Part shown: one piece after another, positions 23,824 to 31,365 of the stretch
Layout of the letters: each line of letters starts with the position of its first letter
How positions within the stretch are numbered: position 1 is the first letter of the stretch
Assembly: GCA_014642895.1 (NCBI GenBank)
Contig: BMJD01000037.1
Span: 1 to 41,813, forward strand
From: Lentibacillus populi
GTDB taxonomy: Bacteria > Bacillota > Bacilli > Bacillales > Amphibacillaceae
Direction: 5' to 3'
DNA length: 41,813 nt
Made by a program: the position numbers and the translations under genes
The notes under the pieces: model-generated
Told to the model about the DNA's origin: nothing
The model's input: the letters and a program-made list of their open reading frames with translations, nothing else
The model's database searches: none

Positions 23824-24945
23824 ATGACGAAAATAGCGACAAAAGCACCGTTCCGAGCGGATGTTGTTGGAAGTTTTCTACGTCCTCAGGTACTTAAGGA
23901 AGCAAGGGATAACTATCAACGGGGAAAGATTTCTAAGGAAGATTTACGTTCAGTGGAAGATGCTGAAATTACTAAACTAGTAGCGAAACAGAAGGAAGCA
24001 GGTCTCCAAGCAGTTACGGATGGGGAATTCCGGAGAAAATATTGGCATGCCGATTTTATTGGAGCCATTGAAGGGATTCGTACATTTGAGGTTGAGGTTC
24101 CTGGGTTCTTTCAAGGAGAAATGAAAACATTAACGTCCTATACCGTGGAGTCTGAATTAAGATTCCCTGAAGATCACCCATTTTTGGAGCATTTCCGTTA
24201 TTTAAAAAGCATTGCAGGAGAACACACCGCCAAAATAACGATTCCCGGTCCCAATATGATTTTCCATTCAGGTGTAGTAAATAGCCAGCCGTATTTGGAT
24301 AATCCATCATACCCGGCACTGGCGACTGTTGCAAAAGATATTGCGAAGGTGTATCAAGATGCCATTCAAGCCTTTTATAATGCGGGATGTCGTTATTTAC
24401 AGTTTGATGATACCAGTTGGGGAGCCTTTCTGGGACAGAAATTCCGCAAGAAAATTGAAGCAAACGGGTGGAATATTCAAGAATTAATCCAAATGTTTGC
24501 CGATATAACGATTGAGGCACTTGCCAACAAACCAGATGATATGGTTATCACACTTCACGTTTGCCGGGGAAACTTCAAATCTTCGTGGTTATATGAAGGG
24601 GATTATGAAGCAATTGCCAAGGAATTATTTTCACACGTTCCGGTAGATGCTTTCTTTTTGGAATTTGACGATCAACGTTCTGGTGATTTCACTCCGCTCC
24701 GATATATTCAAAATCAAAAGGTTGTCTTAGGCTTGATTACTTCTAAAACAGCGGAATTAGAAGATCCGGAAGCGATAAAAAAACGGGTAGCCCAAGCGAC
24801 GAAATATGTCGATCTCCATCAGCTTTGCCTCAGTCCCCAATGTGGATTTGCTTCGACTGAAGAGGGAAACCTTATCACCGAGGAGGAGCAATGGGCGAAG
24901 GTACGTCATGTTGTAGAACTTGCACTTGAAATTTGGGGTGCATAA
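23824..24945 (+). CDS. MetE C-terminal-like methyltransferase (YxjG/YxjH type), 373 aa
   Basis: A cobalamin-independent methionine synthase-like enzyme of the short form, which consists only of the catalytic barrel. Zinc ligands are H245 and C247 in LHVCRGN and C340 in SPQCGFAST. FRADVVGSFLRP at the start and TDGEFRRKYWHADF near residue 80 are typical of Bacillus YxjG and YxjH, which are also S-box genes. It probably makes methionine by transferring a methyl group to homocysteine, though the methyl donor of this short family is not certain. AAAGGAG at 23808-23814 selects ATG 23824; an upstream in-frame ATG at 23761 lies inside the regulatory leader. Confidence 0.9.
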   Translation: MTKIATKAPFRADVVGSFLRPQVLKEARDNYQRGKISKEDLRSVEDAEITKLVAKQKEAGLQAVTDGEFRRKYWHADFIGAIEGIRTFEVEVPGFFQGEMKTLTSYTVESELRFPEDHPFLEHFRYLKSIAGEHTAKITIPGPNMIFHSGVVNSQPYLDNPSYPALATVAKDIAKVYQDAIQAFYNAGCRYLQFDDTSWGAFLGQKFRKKIEANGWNIQELIQMFADITIEALANKPDDMVITLHVCRGNFKSSWLYEGDYEAIAKELFSHVPVDAFFLEFDDQRSGDFTPLRYIQNQKVVLGLITSKTAELEDPEAIKKRVAQATKYVDLHQLCLSPQCGFASTEEGNLITEEEQWAKVRHVVELALEIWGA

Positions 24946-25062
24946 TTTTGAACTATGGGGTCGGATCCCACTACTTTGCTGGAGGTAGTAGGGTTGATTG
25001 AATTAAAAGAGAAAACGGTTAAGCCAGATGATGCTGTACGAAGTTTAGGTAATGGAAAATAG

Positions 25063-25193
25063 AATGATTATGGAATTGTTGTATTTATTATCATTTCCAG
25101 CTTATGACCTTCTTGCAGAACGTTTTCTCAGCATGAATTCACTTCATATAATACGTTGCTTGTTTCTAAAGTTCAACAATTCCATATATCATT
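25063..25193. repeat. MITE-like element with 19-20 bp inverted ends
   Basis: The left arm 25063-25081 (AATGATTATGGAATTGTTG) and right arm 25174-25193 (CAACAATTCCATATATCATT) are inverted copies that differ by one inserted base. The 92 bases between them show no coding. It may be a small non-autonomous element or a long RNA hairpin. Confidence 0.5.
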
Positions 25194-25678
25194 TTAATAC
25201 TTTTATGGCAAAGAATTTATAGTTAAAGCCGTGTGGTGCTATTTCGCCTAGCGTGCATTCTACTATGAAATTATATAGAACTATTTTTCAGAAAATAGTC
25301 CATCACGATATTTTATAACTGAACATACACGCTGCCGTCCACTGCACTTGTTTCTCCAGCACAAAATACGACACGTCAATTGGTTATTAATGCCCATTTT
25401 AAAACGTAATAAAGAATTTTACTGCTTGGCGTTGTATGTTTGATATTGTCTTTTTTCCAGGATATGATGATAGAAGATCCAGTTCATTAGAAATCAGTTG
25501 GGGTGTGGGTTGGGAAAGGTGGATATGCCTTTGTACGGTTCAATTGGAATGGGGACTTTCCGTTTGAAGCTAATTTAATGCATGGTGGCTTTTCCCCGAC
25601 CTTCATATGTAAAGTAATTGTCTAAGCAAGCTGTATGGATAAGCTGGATGGGAGTTTTACGAACGAATAACTGTTTTT

Positions 25679-25717
25679 CCTGCTTCAGCACAATTGTCCA
25701 ATTGTGCTACAGGCAGG
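25679..25717. repeat. Long hairpin
   Basis: A perfect inner stem AGCACAATTG / CAATTGTGCT with a two-base centre is extended by CCTGC / GCAGG across a small internal loop. No T tract follows on either strand, so it is not a standard terminator. Its role is unknown. Confidence 0.5.
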
Positions 25718-26015
25718 AGTGCCATCGTATGTTCATTTATGTATAATGATTTTGAATAAAATATATACCTCCCTATAAACTGGGACAGCCCACTTTTTTT
25801 GCGTAGCAGGAGCTCCTTAGCAAGTCCATTGACCTCCTTTATCCAGTATGATTTTATATATACGAATCCAAAATATAATCCTTCGCTTCCTATCTCCGTT
25901 TTTAAAAGTACTCAGCAAAAATTTCCGGACAAGTCATTTCCTCTACCTAGGGGAAAAACTCTCCCTGTGAAACTTTCGACCCATTAATTAAAATTAACGT
26001 AAGGGGGTATAAAAA

Positions 26016-27980
26016 TTGTCTTTATATTTATCCGACAGAATGGAAGAAATTATTAAAATACTCTCTTCAACAAATGGTTTCACCACAAGCAGGAAAATTG
26101 CTGAAAAACTGGGGGTGACATCAAGAACAATACGAGAAGATATCAAGATAATTAATGGCAAAATAAATGGTTTCCAAACAAAAATCATATCCAAAAAAAG
26201 TAAAGGCTATAAAATTATTGCCGAGTCCCACGAACAGCTCTTTGAATTGCTGCATGAGGTTGATTCAGAAAATCTTCTGTTCGATGTCAATTCCGTCACA
26301 CCTGAGGATAGGGTGCGATTTATTATGAAAAAGCTTTTATATTCCAATGAAAGCATAAAGATAGAATCATTTATGGAAGAATTATATGTAAGCGATTCAA
26401 CAATTAAAAATGATCTTATAAAAGTGAAAGAAGTTTTAAAGAAATACAACATCAAAATTGTTAAAGACAACAATGGAATGCGAGCTAAAGGAAATGAGGT
26501 AAATAAACGATTTTGCATTTCTGATTACTTCATCTATAGTGAGGAAATCGACAATCGTTTAATCATTAAACTTGTCAATAGTTTTGGCTATCATTTCTCT
26601 GATGATGATATCAATAGAGTAAAAGAAATCATTCTTCAAGAATTAAGCGAAAATGATATCGAAATCACAGATGATACATTAAACAAAATCGCTATCCATA
26701 TAATCATTGCCATTGGAAGGATTAAAAGCGGCCAACCTGTCAGCACCCTCAGCAACATGAATTATCTTAAAAATGAAAGTGAGTACGGAATAGCAAAAAA
26801 GATTAACAAATCGATTGAATCCTTGTACAAAATTGCGTTTCCTGAGCAGGAAACAGCCTATACCACCCTGCATTTAGTTGGTAATCGACTAGGTCAAAAA
26901 GGAAAAACTCCGGTGCCTGATATAAAGTTGTTTTTAGGCGACGATATCTTCCAATTATCGGTGGATATCATTGAACAAACCAGAATTGGCTTGAAAGGAG
27001 TGAATATCAGCGAGGATGAGGAACTGATTTACAGTCTCGGTTTACATCTGAAGCAATTGGTAACGAGACTTACTTTTAATATGAATATCAGGAACCCGTT
27101 GGTTGACGAAATAAAAATCAAATATCCCCTGGCTTTTGAAACAGGAGTCATTGCAGCCCACTGTGTAGAGAAAGAAACAGGTTTTCGTGTGAATGAGAAT
27201 GAAATCGGTTTTTTAGCTTTGCATTTTGGCGCGGCGATTGAAAGGCAACGGTTAAAGCCAACATCCAAGAAAAAGATCGCATTGGTATGTGCCTCAGGTA
27301 TGGCAACATCGGAACTGCTGCTGACGAAGTTATCTCATGCTTTGGATAACAGCTATAACCTTATCGGCGCTTATGCCCTGCATCAGCTGGAGGAACTTTT
27401 AAAACAAAATCCCGATCTTATTCTGACGACTGTAACAATTGAAAAAGAACTCGATATACCTGTTGTTCATGTTCCCTCCATTTTAGATGACAACGATGTA
27501 TCAGCAATCCAAAGGTCCTTGGAAAAAGTCCATGATAATAAGAAAATCATTAGTCAGTTTTTCAGTAAAGAATTATTTTTTCCAGGTTTAAAAATGAAGA
27601 CAAAAGAGGAAACACTGGCATTTCTGACGAGAGCAATGATACAGCAGGGGTATATAGACTCAAGAATCGAAAAGTCCATCATGGAACGTGAGCGGATCGC
27701 TTCAACCTCTATTGGAAACATGGTTGCGATTCCACATCCGTTGAATACGGTCTCCAACCAATCTTTCATATGTACAGCAATATTGGATAGGCCATTAAAA
27801 TGGTCTGACAATGAAGAGGTTGAATTGGTCATGATCATCCTGTTGGAAAAAAGATTGCAGGAAAAGTTTCAAGAGATTTTCGCATCATTGTATGAGATTA
27901 TCCAGTCATCCGAAAATGTCCAGAGCTTGTGCAAGAAAAGAAATTTTGATGAATTTCTGGAATTCATTGACTCAATTTAG
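26016..27980 (+). CDS. PRD-containing PTS transcriptional activator (MtlR/LicR type), 654 aa
   Basis: A DNA-binding activator controlled by PTS phosphorylation. An HTH_11 domain (about residues 8-60) and a Mga-type second HTH (about 90-165) are followed by two PRD domains with histidines in NKIAIHIIIAIGR, TLHLVGNRLG and LGLHLKQL. An EIIB-like domain has C425 in VCASGMATSEL, and an EIIA-like domain has H574 in VAIPHPLN. This order is that of MtlR, LicR and ManR rather than BglG-type RNA-binding antiterminators. The start is TTG 26016 behind AAGGGGG; the next ATG, eight codons on, has no site. It leads the operon of the fructose-type PTS that it presumably activates. Confidence 0.92.
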   Translation: MSLYLSDRMEEIIKILSSTNGFTTSRKIAEKLGVTSRTIREDIKIINGKINGFQTKIISKKSKGYKIIAESHEQLFELLHEVDSENLLFDVNSVTPEDRVRFIMKKLLYSNESIKIESFMEELYVSDSTIKNDLIKVKEVLKKYNIKIVKDNNGMRAKGNEVNKRFCISDYFIYSEEIDNRLIIKLVNSFGYHFSDDDINRVKEIILQELSENDIEITDDTLNKIAIHIIIAIGRIKSGQPVSTLSNMNYLKNESEYGIAKKINKSIESLYKIAFPEQETAYTTLHLVGNRLGQKGKTPVPDIKLFLGDDIFQLSVDIIEQTRIGLKGVNISEDEELIYSLGLHLKQLVTRLTFNMNIRNPLVDEIKIKYPLAFETGVIAAHCVEKETGFRVNENEIGFLALHFGAAIERQRLKPTSKKKIALVCASGMATSELLLTKLSHALDNSYNLIGAYALHQLEELLKQNPDLILTTVTIEKELDIPVVHVPSILDDNDVSAIQRSLEKVHDNKKIISQFFSKELFFPGLKMKTKEETLAFLTRAMIQQGYIDSRIEKSIMERERIASTSIGNMVAIPHPLNTVSNQSFICTAILDRPLKWSDNEEVELVMIILLEKRLQEKFQEIFASLYEIIQSSENVQSLCKKRNFDEFLEFIDSI

Positions 27981-27995
27981 TAAGGAGAATCATCT

Positions 27996-28457
27996 ATGAA
28001 TTATTCAGAATTAATAAATGAACATCTGATTGACCTAAATGTTAAGGCGAAAACTAAAGAAGATGCATTAAGAGAAGTTGCTAATATCGCTTTTAATGCC
28101 GGCCGTGTGGAAAGTGCAGAAGCCTATTTGAATGGAATGATGGAAAGAGAAAACACATCAACAACCGGATTCGGTGGAAGGATTGCGATTCCGCATGCCA
28201 AAATTGATGAAGTTATCAAACCTACCATCAGTGTAGTAAAGCTAGAAGAAGCCGTAGATTGGCAGGCAATGGATGATAGGCCTGTACAGTTATTGATTGC
28301 ATTGGCTGTCCCGACGAAGCAGGAAGGAACCGTTCATCTACAATTATTGGCAAAGTTATCTGAGAACCTCATGGAAGATGAATTCACAGGTGCCTTACTG
28401 TCAGCTGATACAGAAAATGAAATATATCAAACAATCACTAGTATTTTCAACGAATAA
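27996..28457 (+). CDS. PTS fructose-family EIIA component, 153 aa
   Basis: A cytoplasmic phosphocarrier that receives phosphate from HPr and passes it to EIIB. The phosphorylated histidine is H67 in GGRIAIPHAKIDEV. The family pattern TKEDALREVANIAFNAGRV and MMERENTSTTGFG is clear, and the length is that of a stand-alone EIIA. TAAGGAG lies 8 bases ahead of its ATG, 15 bases after the regulator stop, so all these genes are probably on one transcript. Confidence 0.93.
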   Translation: MNYSELINEHLIDLNVKAKTKEDALREVANIAFNAGRVESAEAYLNGMMERENTSTTGFGGRIAIPHAKIDEVIKPTISVVKLEEAVDWQAMDDRPVQLLIALAVPTKQEGTVHLQLLAKLSENLMEDEFTGALLSADTENEIYQTITSIFNE

Positions 28458-28472
28458 AGGAGAGATTGAATC

Positions 28473-28778
28473 ATGAACATTATAGCAGTAACAGCATGCC
28501 CAGCTGGAGTGGCTCATACGTATATGGCCAAAAAAGGATTAGAAAAAGCGGCTAAGAAATTTGGACATAAAATCAAAGTAGAAACCCAAGGATCAATGGG
28601 AATTGAAAATGAAATCAAAACGAAAGATCTGGAAAAAGCCGATTTAGTCATTTTAGCAGTCGATACAAAAATTGAAAAAGCAAACAGGTTTGATAATAAA
28701 ACTATACACGAAGTTCCCGTTGCAGCAGCAGTCAAAAATGCGGCAAAGGTAATTGAGGACGCGGTAGCTAAACTATAA
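28473..28778 (+). CDS. PTS fructose-family EIIB component, 101 aa
   Basis: A cytoplasmic phosphocarrier with the phosphocysteine C9 in the signature AVTACPAGVAHTYMA, diagnostic of fructose-type EIIB. KVETQGSMGIENEI is the second family motif. Length is normal for a separate EIIB chain. AAAGGAGAG precedes the ATG, 15 bases after the EIIA stop. It phosphorylates the incoming sugar on the EIIC subunit. Confidence 0.94.
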   Translation: MNIIAVTACPAGVAHTYMAKKGLEKAAKKFGHKIKVETQGSMGIENEIKTKDLEKADLVILAVDTKIEKANRFDNKTIHEVPVAAAVKNAAKVIEDAVAKL

Positions 28779-28793
28779 GATATTGGAGTGAAA

Positions 28794-29807
28794 ATGATGT
28801 GGAACGAAGCAAAAAAACATCTGATGACAGGCGTTTCTTACATGATTCCTATCGTCGTTGCAGGTGGTATATTACTTTCACTGGGAGTAATCATTGGCGA
28901 AGAAACTTCGGTAGGTGAACAATTCGTTAACTATGGGGTATGGACTTTAGGGTTGATGGTCCCCATGATCGCCGGTTATATTTCCTATTCCATTGCTGAT
29001 AGACCAGGTATCGCCGTTGGTTTAGCAAGTGGTGTATTTGCGGCTGAACTGGGTACTGGCTATATTGGTGGTATTTTAGTCGGTTTCTTTGCAGGCTGGA
29101 TCACGAACCTATTAAAAAAAATACCGATGCATCCAAATATTGCCGTTATCAAACCTATCATGGTCATACCTGTACTCGGTATTGGAGCATCCGCCATTTT
29201 CATGTGGCTGATATCCATACCATTAGCACCAGCAATGACAGGTCTGGAAAATTGGCTGAATTCCTTAGACGGCAATAATCTGTTAATCTTAGGATTCATT
29301 ATTGGTGCCATGATGGCATTCGATATGGGTGGTCCAGTAAATAAAATAGCTTTGGCATTCTGTTATGCTACACTTTCTGAAGGAATCTACGCCCCGATGG
29401 CAGCATGCTGGATTGGTATTATGGCAGCGCCACTGGGATTATCTTTAGCAACACTGATTTTCCCTAAAAAATTCTCTAAATCAGAGAAGGGTAACGCGAT
29501 TCCAGCAGCATTAATGGGCTCATTGGGAATTACGGAAGGGGCTATTCCCTATGCTGTCGCTACACCATTAAAAGTCATTCCAGTCATTACAATCGGGTCC
29601 GGAATTGGCGGAGGCCTTGCATTAATGTTGGGGGCAGAATCCCCAATCCCTGCTGCAATCGGAATCTGGGGTTTGCCATTTGTTAACGGTCCATTTATGC
29701 TGTTAATCGGACTTCTTGTCGCTGTCGTTATTATTGCAATTACAGTTGGATTTTTACGTAAAGAGAGTGACGTAGATGATTCAGAAGATGCGGAATTATC
29801 ATTTTAA
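28794..29807 (+). CDS. PTS fructose-family EIIC permease, 337 aa
   Basis: The membrane channel of the PTS, with about nine hydrophobic segments. HLMTGVSYMIPIVVAGG at the start and FDMGGPVNKIALAF near residue 180 are diagnostic for fructose EIIC. GSLGITEGAIPYA near residue 240 is the conserved sugar-binding stretch. Two adjacent ATG codons (28794, 28797) both fit the GGAG at 28785-28788, while GTG 28788 overlaps that site. The transported sugar is not determined: fructose-type systems also carry mannose, 2-O-alpha-mannosyl-glycerate and others. No sugar-phosphate kinase or hydrolase accompanies it here. Confidence 0.92.
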   Translation: MMWNEAKKHLMTGVSYMIPIVVAGGILLSLGVIIGEETSVGEQFVNYGVWTLGLMVPMIAGYISYSIADRPGIAVGLASGVFAAELGTGYIGGILVGFFAGWITNLLKKIPMHPNIAVIKPIMVIPVLGIGASAIFMWLISIPLAPAMTGLENWLNSLDGNNLLILGFIIGAMMAFDMGGPVNKIALAFCYATLSEGIYAPMAACWIGIMAAPLGLSLATLIFPKKFSKSEKGNAIPAALMGSLGITEGAIPYAVATPLKVIPVITIGSGIGGGLALMLGAESPIPAAIGIWGLPFVNGPFMLLIGLLVAVVIIAITVGFLRKESDVDDSEDAELSF

Positions 29808-29842
29808 TAAATAAAACCCATCATTCCAAGGGAGGTGTTTCC

Positions 29843-31033
29843 TTGCGTATAAATTTTGATAAAGTAATTAATAGAAAAGAAACTTATTGCACGCAGTGGG
29901 ATTTTACCGAAGACCGCTTTGGCAAAAGTGATGTTCTCCCATTTTCCATATCGGATATGGATTTCCAAAGCCCGCCAGAAATATTACGAGCAATTGCCGA
30001 GCATGTGAAACACGGAATATTTGGGTATACGAGATGGAATCATGATGCATATAAGTCAGCCATTGCACATTGGTACAAATCACGTTTTTCAACGGATATA
30101 TCCGATGAGTGGATTGTTTACAGTCCGAGTGTCATTTATTCCATTTCTACGTTAATCGTAATTTTAACAAACGAAACAGACCAGGTCATTTTACAGACTC
30201 CCGGCTACGATGCCTTTTTCAAACAGCTATCCGCATCGGGCAGAGAAATGGTCCAAAACCCATTGATCTATAAAAATAGTTCTTATTCAATCGATTTTGA
30301 TTTATTGGAAAGGCAGTTATCCAACCCAAAAGCGAAAATTCTGCTTTTCTGCAACCCGCATAATCCGACTGGTAGGGTATGGAGTCATCGGGAATTACAA
30401 AATATCGTGGATTTGTGTGAGAAGCATCATGTAAAAATCATTTCTGATGATATTCATATGGATATTGTCTATCAAAACCACAGATATACACCGATTACGG
30501 ACATAACTGGCAATCCGGATAATGTATTTATCTGCACATCTGCTAGTAAAACATTTAATACACCAAGTTTGGGCGGTTCCTATGCATTCATTCCTGATGA
30601 AAAGGTGAGAGATCAGTTTTTGGCAATTATGAAGCAACGGGATGGCTTATCAAGTGCAACGATATTTGGAGTACTTTCCATTATTGAAGGGTACAATCAT
30701 GCTGCCTATTGGGTAGATGAACTAGTTGCTTACTTATATGACAATATGAAGCTTGTATCTTCTTTCATACAGGAAGAGCTTCCGAATATGACATTTAAGA
30801 TTCCAGAGTCTACTTATCTTGCTTGGATTGATTGCTCTAAACTGCATCCATCGGACGATGAAATTCAGGATTTTTTGGTGAATATCGGTAATGTGGGCAT
30901 TATGTCAGGCGGTGTTTATCATGTAAGCGAGGGGAAATTCCTGCGCATGAATCTTGGCTGTCCACGAGATAAATTGGTGGATGGATTGGAAAGATTGAAG
31001 AAATCTGTTCAGAAAATAGAATTGTTGCTTTAA
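29843..31033 (+). CDS. MalY/PatB-type cystathionine beta-lyase (PLP-dependent, fold I), 396 aa
   Basis: A cytoplasmic PLP enzyme that splits C-S bonds of cystathionine or cysteine conjugates to a thiol, pyruvate and ammonia. The PLP lysine is K236 in SASKTFNTPSLGG. FSISDMDFQSPPEI near residue 35, FCNPHNPTGRVW near residue 172 and the C-terminal LRMNLGCPR motif (Arg that binds the carboxylate) match the MalY/PatB group. It starts at TTG 29843 behind a very strong AAGGGAGGTG, 35 bases after the EIIC gene with no terminator between. Its presence in a PTS operon parallels E. coli malXY. A role on a thio-linked substrate brought in by the PTS is possible but not shown. Confidence 0.88.
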   Translation: MRINFDKVINRKETYCTQWDFTEDRFGKSDVLPFSISDMDFQSPPEILRAIAEHVKHGIFGYTRWNHDAYKSAIAHWYKSRFSTDISDEWIVYSPSVIYSISTLIVILTNETDQVILQTPGYDAFFKQLSASGREMVQNPLIYKNSSYSIDFDLLERQLSNPKAKILLFCNPHNPTGRVWSHRELQNIVDLCEKHHVKIISDDIHMDIVYQNHRYTPITDITGNPDNVFICTSASKTFNTPSLGGSYAFIPDEKVRDQFLAIMKQRDGLSSATIFGVLSIIEGYNHAAYWVDELVAYLYDNMKLVSSFIQEELPNMTFKIPESTYLAWIDCSKLHPSDDEIQDFLVNIGNVGIMSGGVYHVSEGKFLRMNLGCPRDKLVDGLERLKKSVQKIELLL

Positions 31034-31082
31034 TTATAGTTTGATCAAAATACCCCAAATCAACATTTACTAGGGAGAAAAC

Positions 31083-31160
31083 GGGAATTTTGCCTTCTTG
31101 TCATCAGGCTTTTATGGTTTTCTGCCTTAAGCAAGACTTGATGGCAGTTCCCTTTTTTTT
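31083..31160 (+). terminator. Terminator of the PTS operon
   Basis: A branched or bulged hairpin closes with GGGAA (31083) and TTCCC and has an inner AGGC/GCCT stem. It is followed by a run of eight T. It lies 50 bases after the MalY-like stop. The remainder of 31034-31365 holds only this and the next terminator. Confidence 0.65.
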
Positions 31161-31301
31161 CCATCACCTAATAAGCCAGCTTTTATTGAAGGGGAGTTTT
31201 TAAAACGATTACTTCTTCGATTTCTAAGAATAGTGATCAAACTGGTGAGCATAAAAACGAAGGGGATATCAGGACTTTGTTTCCAGCTAACAAACATAGA
31301 A

Positions 31302-31344
31302 AAATAGCAGGGAATATATTTTTAAAATACCCCGCTATTTTTTT
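31302..31344. terminator. Bidirectional terminator between convergent genes
   Basis: AAATAGCAGGG (31302-31312) pairs with CCCCGCTATTT (31330-31340) with one mismatch. T runs follow on both strands. It serves the minus-strand carboxypeptidase gene and backs up the PTS operon. Confidence 0.8.
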
Positions 31345-31365
31345 CAATTTCTGATGATATAAGAA

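Larger units (their letters stand above)
24946..26015. other. Gene-free kilobase between the S-box gene and the PTS regulator
   Basis: No credible gene was found on either strand. It contains a MITE-like inverted repeat at 25063-25193, a small hairpin ACTATTTT/AAAATAGT near 25275-25294, and a long hairpin at 25679-25717. A 35-codon frame from 24955 (MGSDPTTLLEVVGLIEL) has no ribosome binding site. The promoter for the PTS operon should lie near its right end, but I could not fix it. Confidence 0.5.

Noticed and set aside
24955-25062. Plus-strand 35-residue frame MGSDPTTLLEVVGLIEL
   Set aside because: No Shine-Dalgarno precedes the ATG and no family is recognised. A weak likeness of its first codons to a short stretch near 23461 is not enough to call a gene or repeat.
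26016-27980. The PTS regulator as the antiterminator for the RAT at 34.3 kb
   Set aside because: It begins with DNA-binding HTH domains and lacks the N-terminal CAT RNA-binding domain of LicT/BglG, so it cannot be the direct RAT-binding factor.
28514-28735. Minus-strand frames inside the PTS and other operons
   Set aside because: They are antisense shadows of genes with clear domains and ribosome binding sites.
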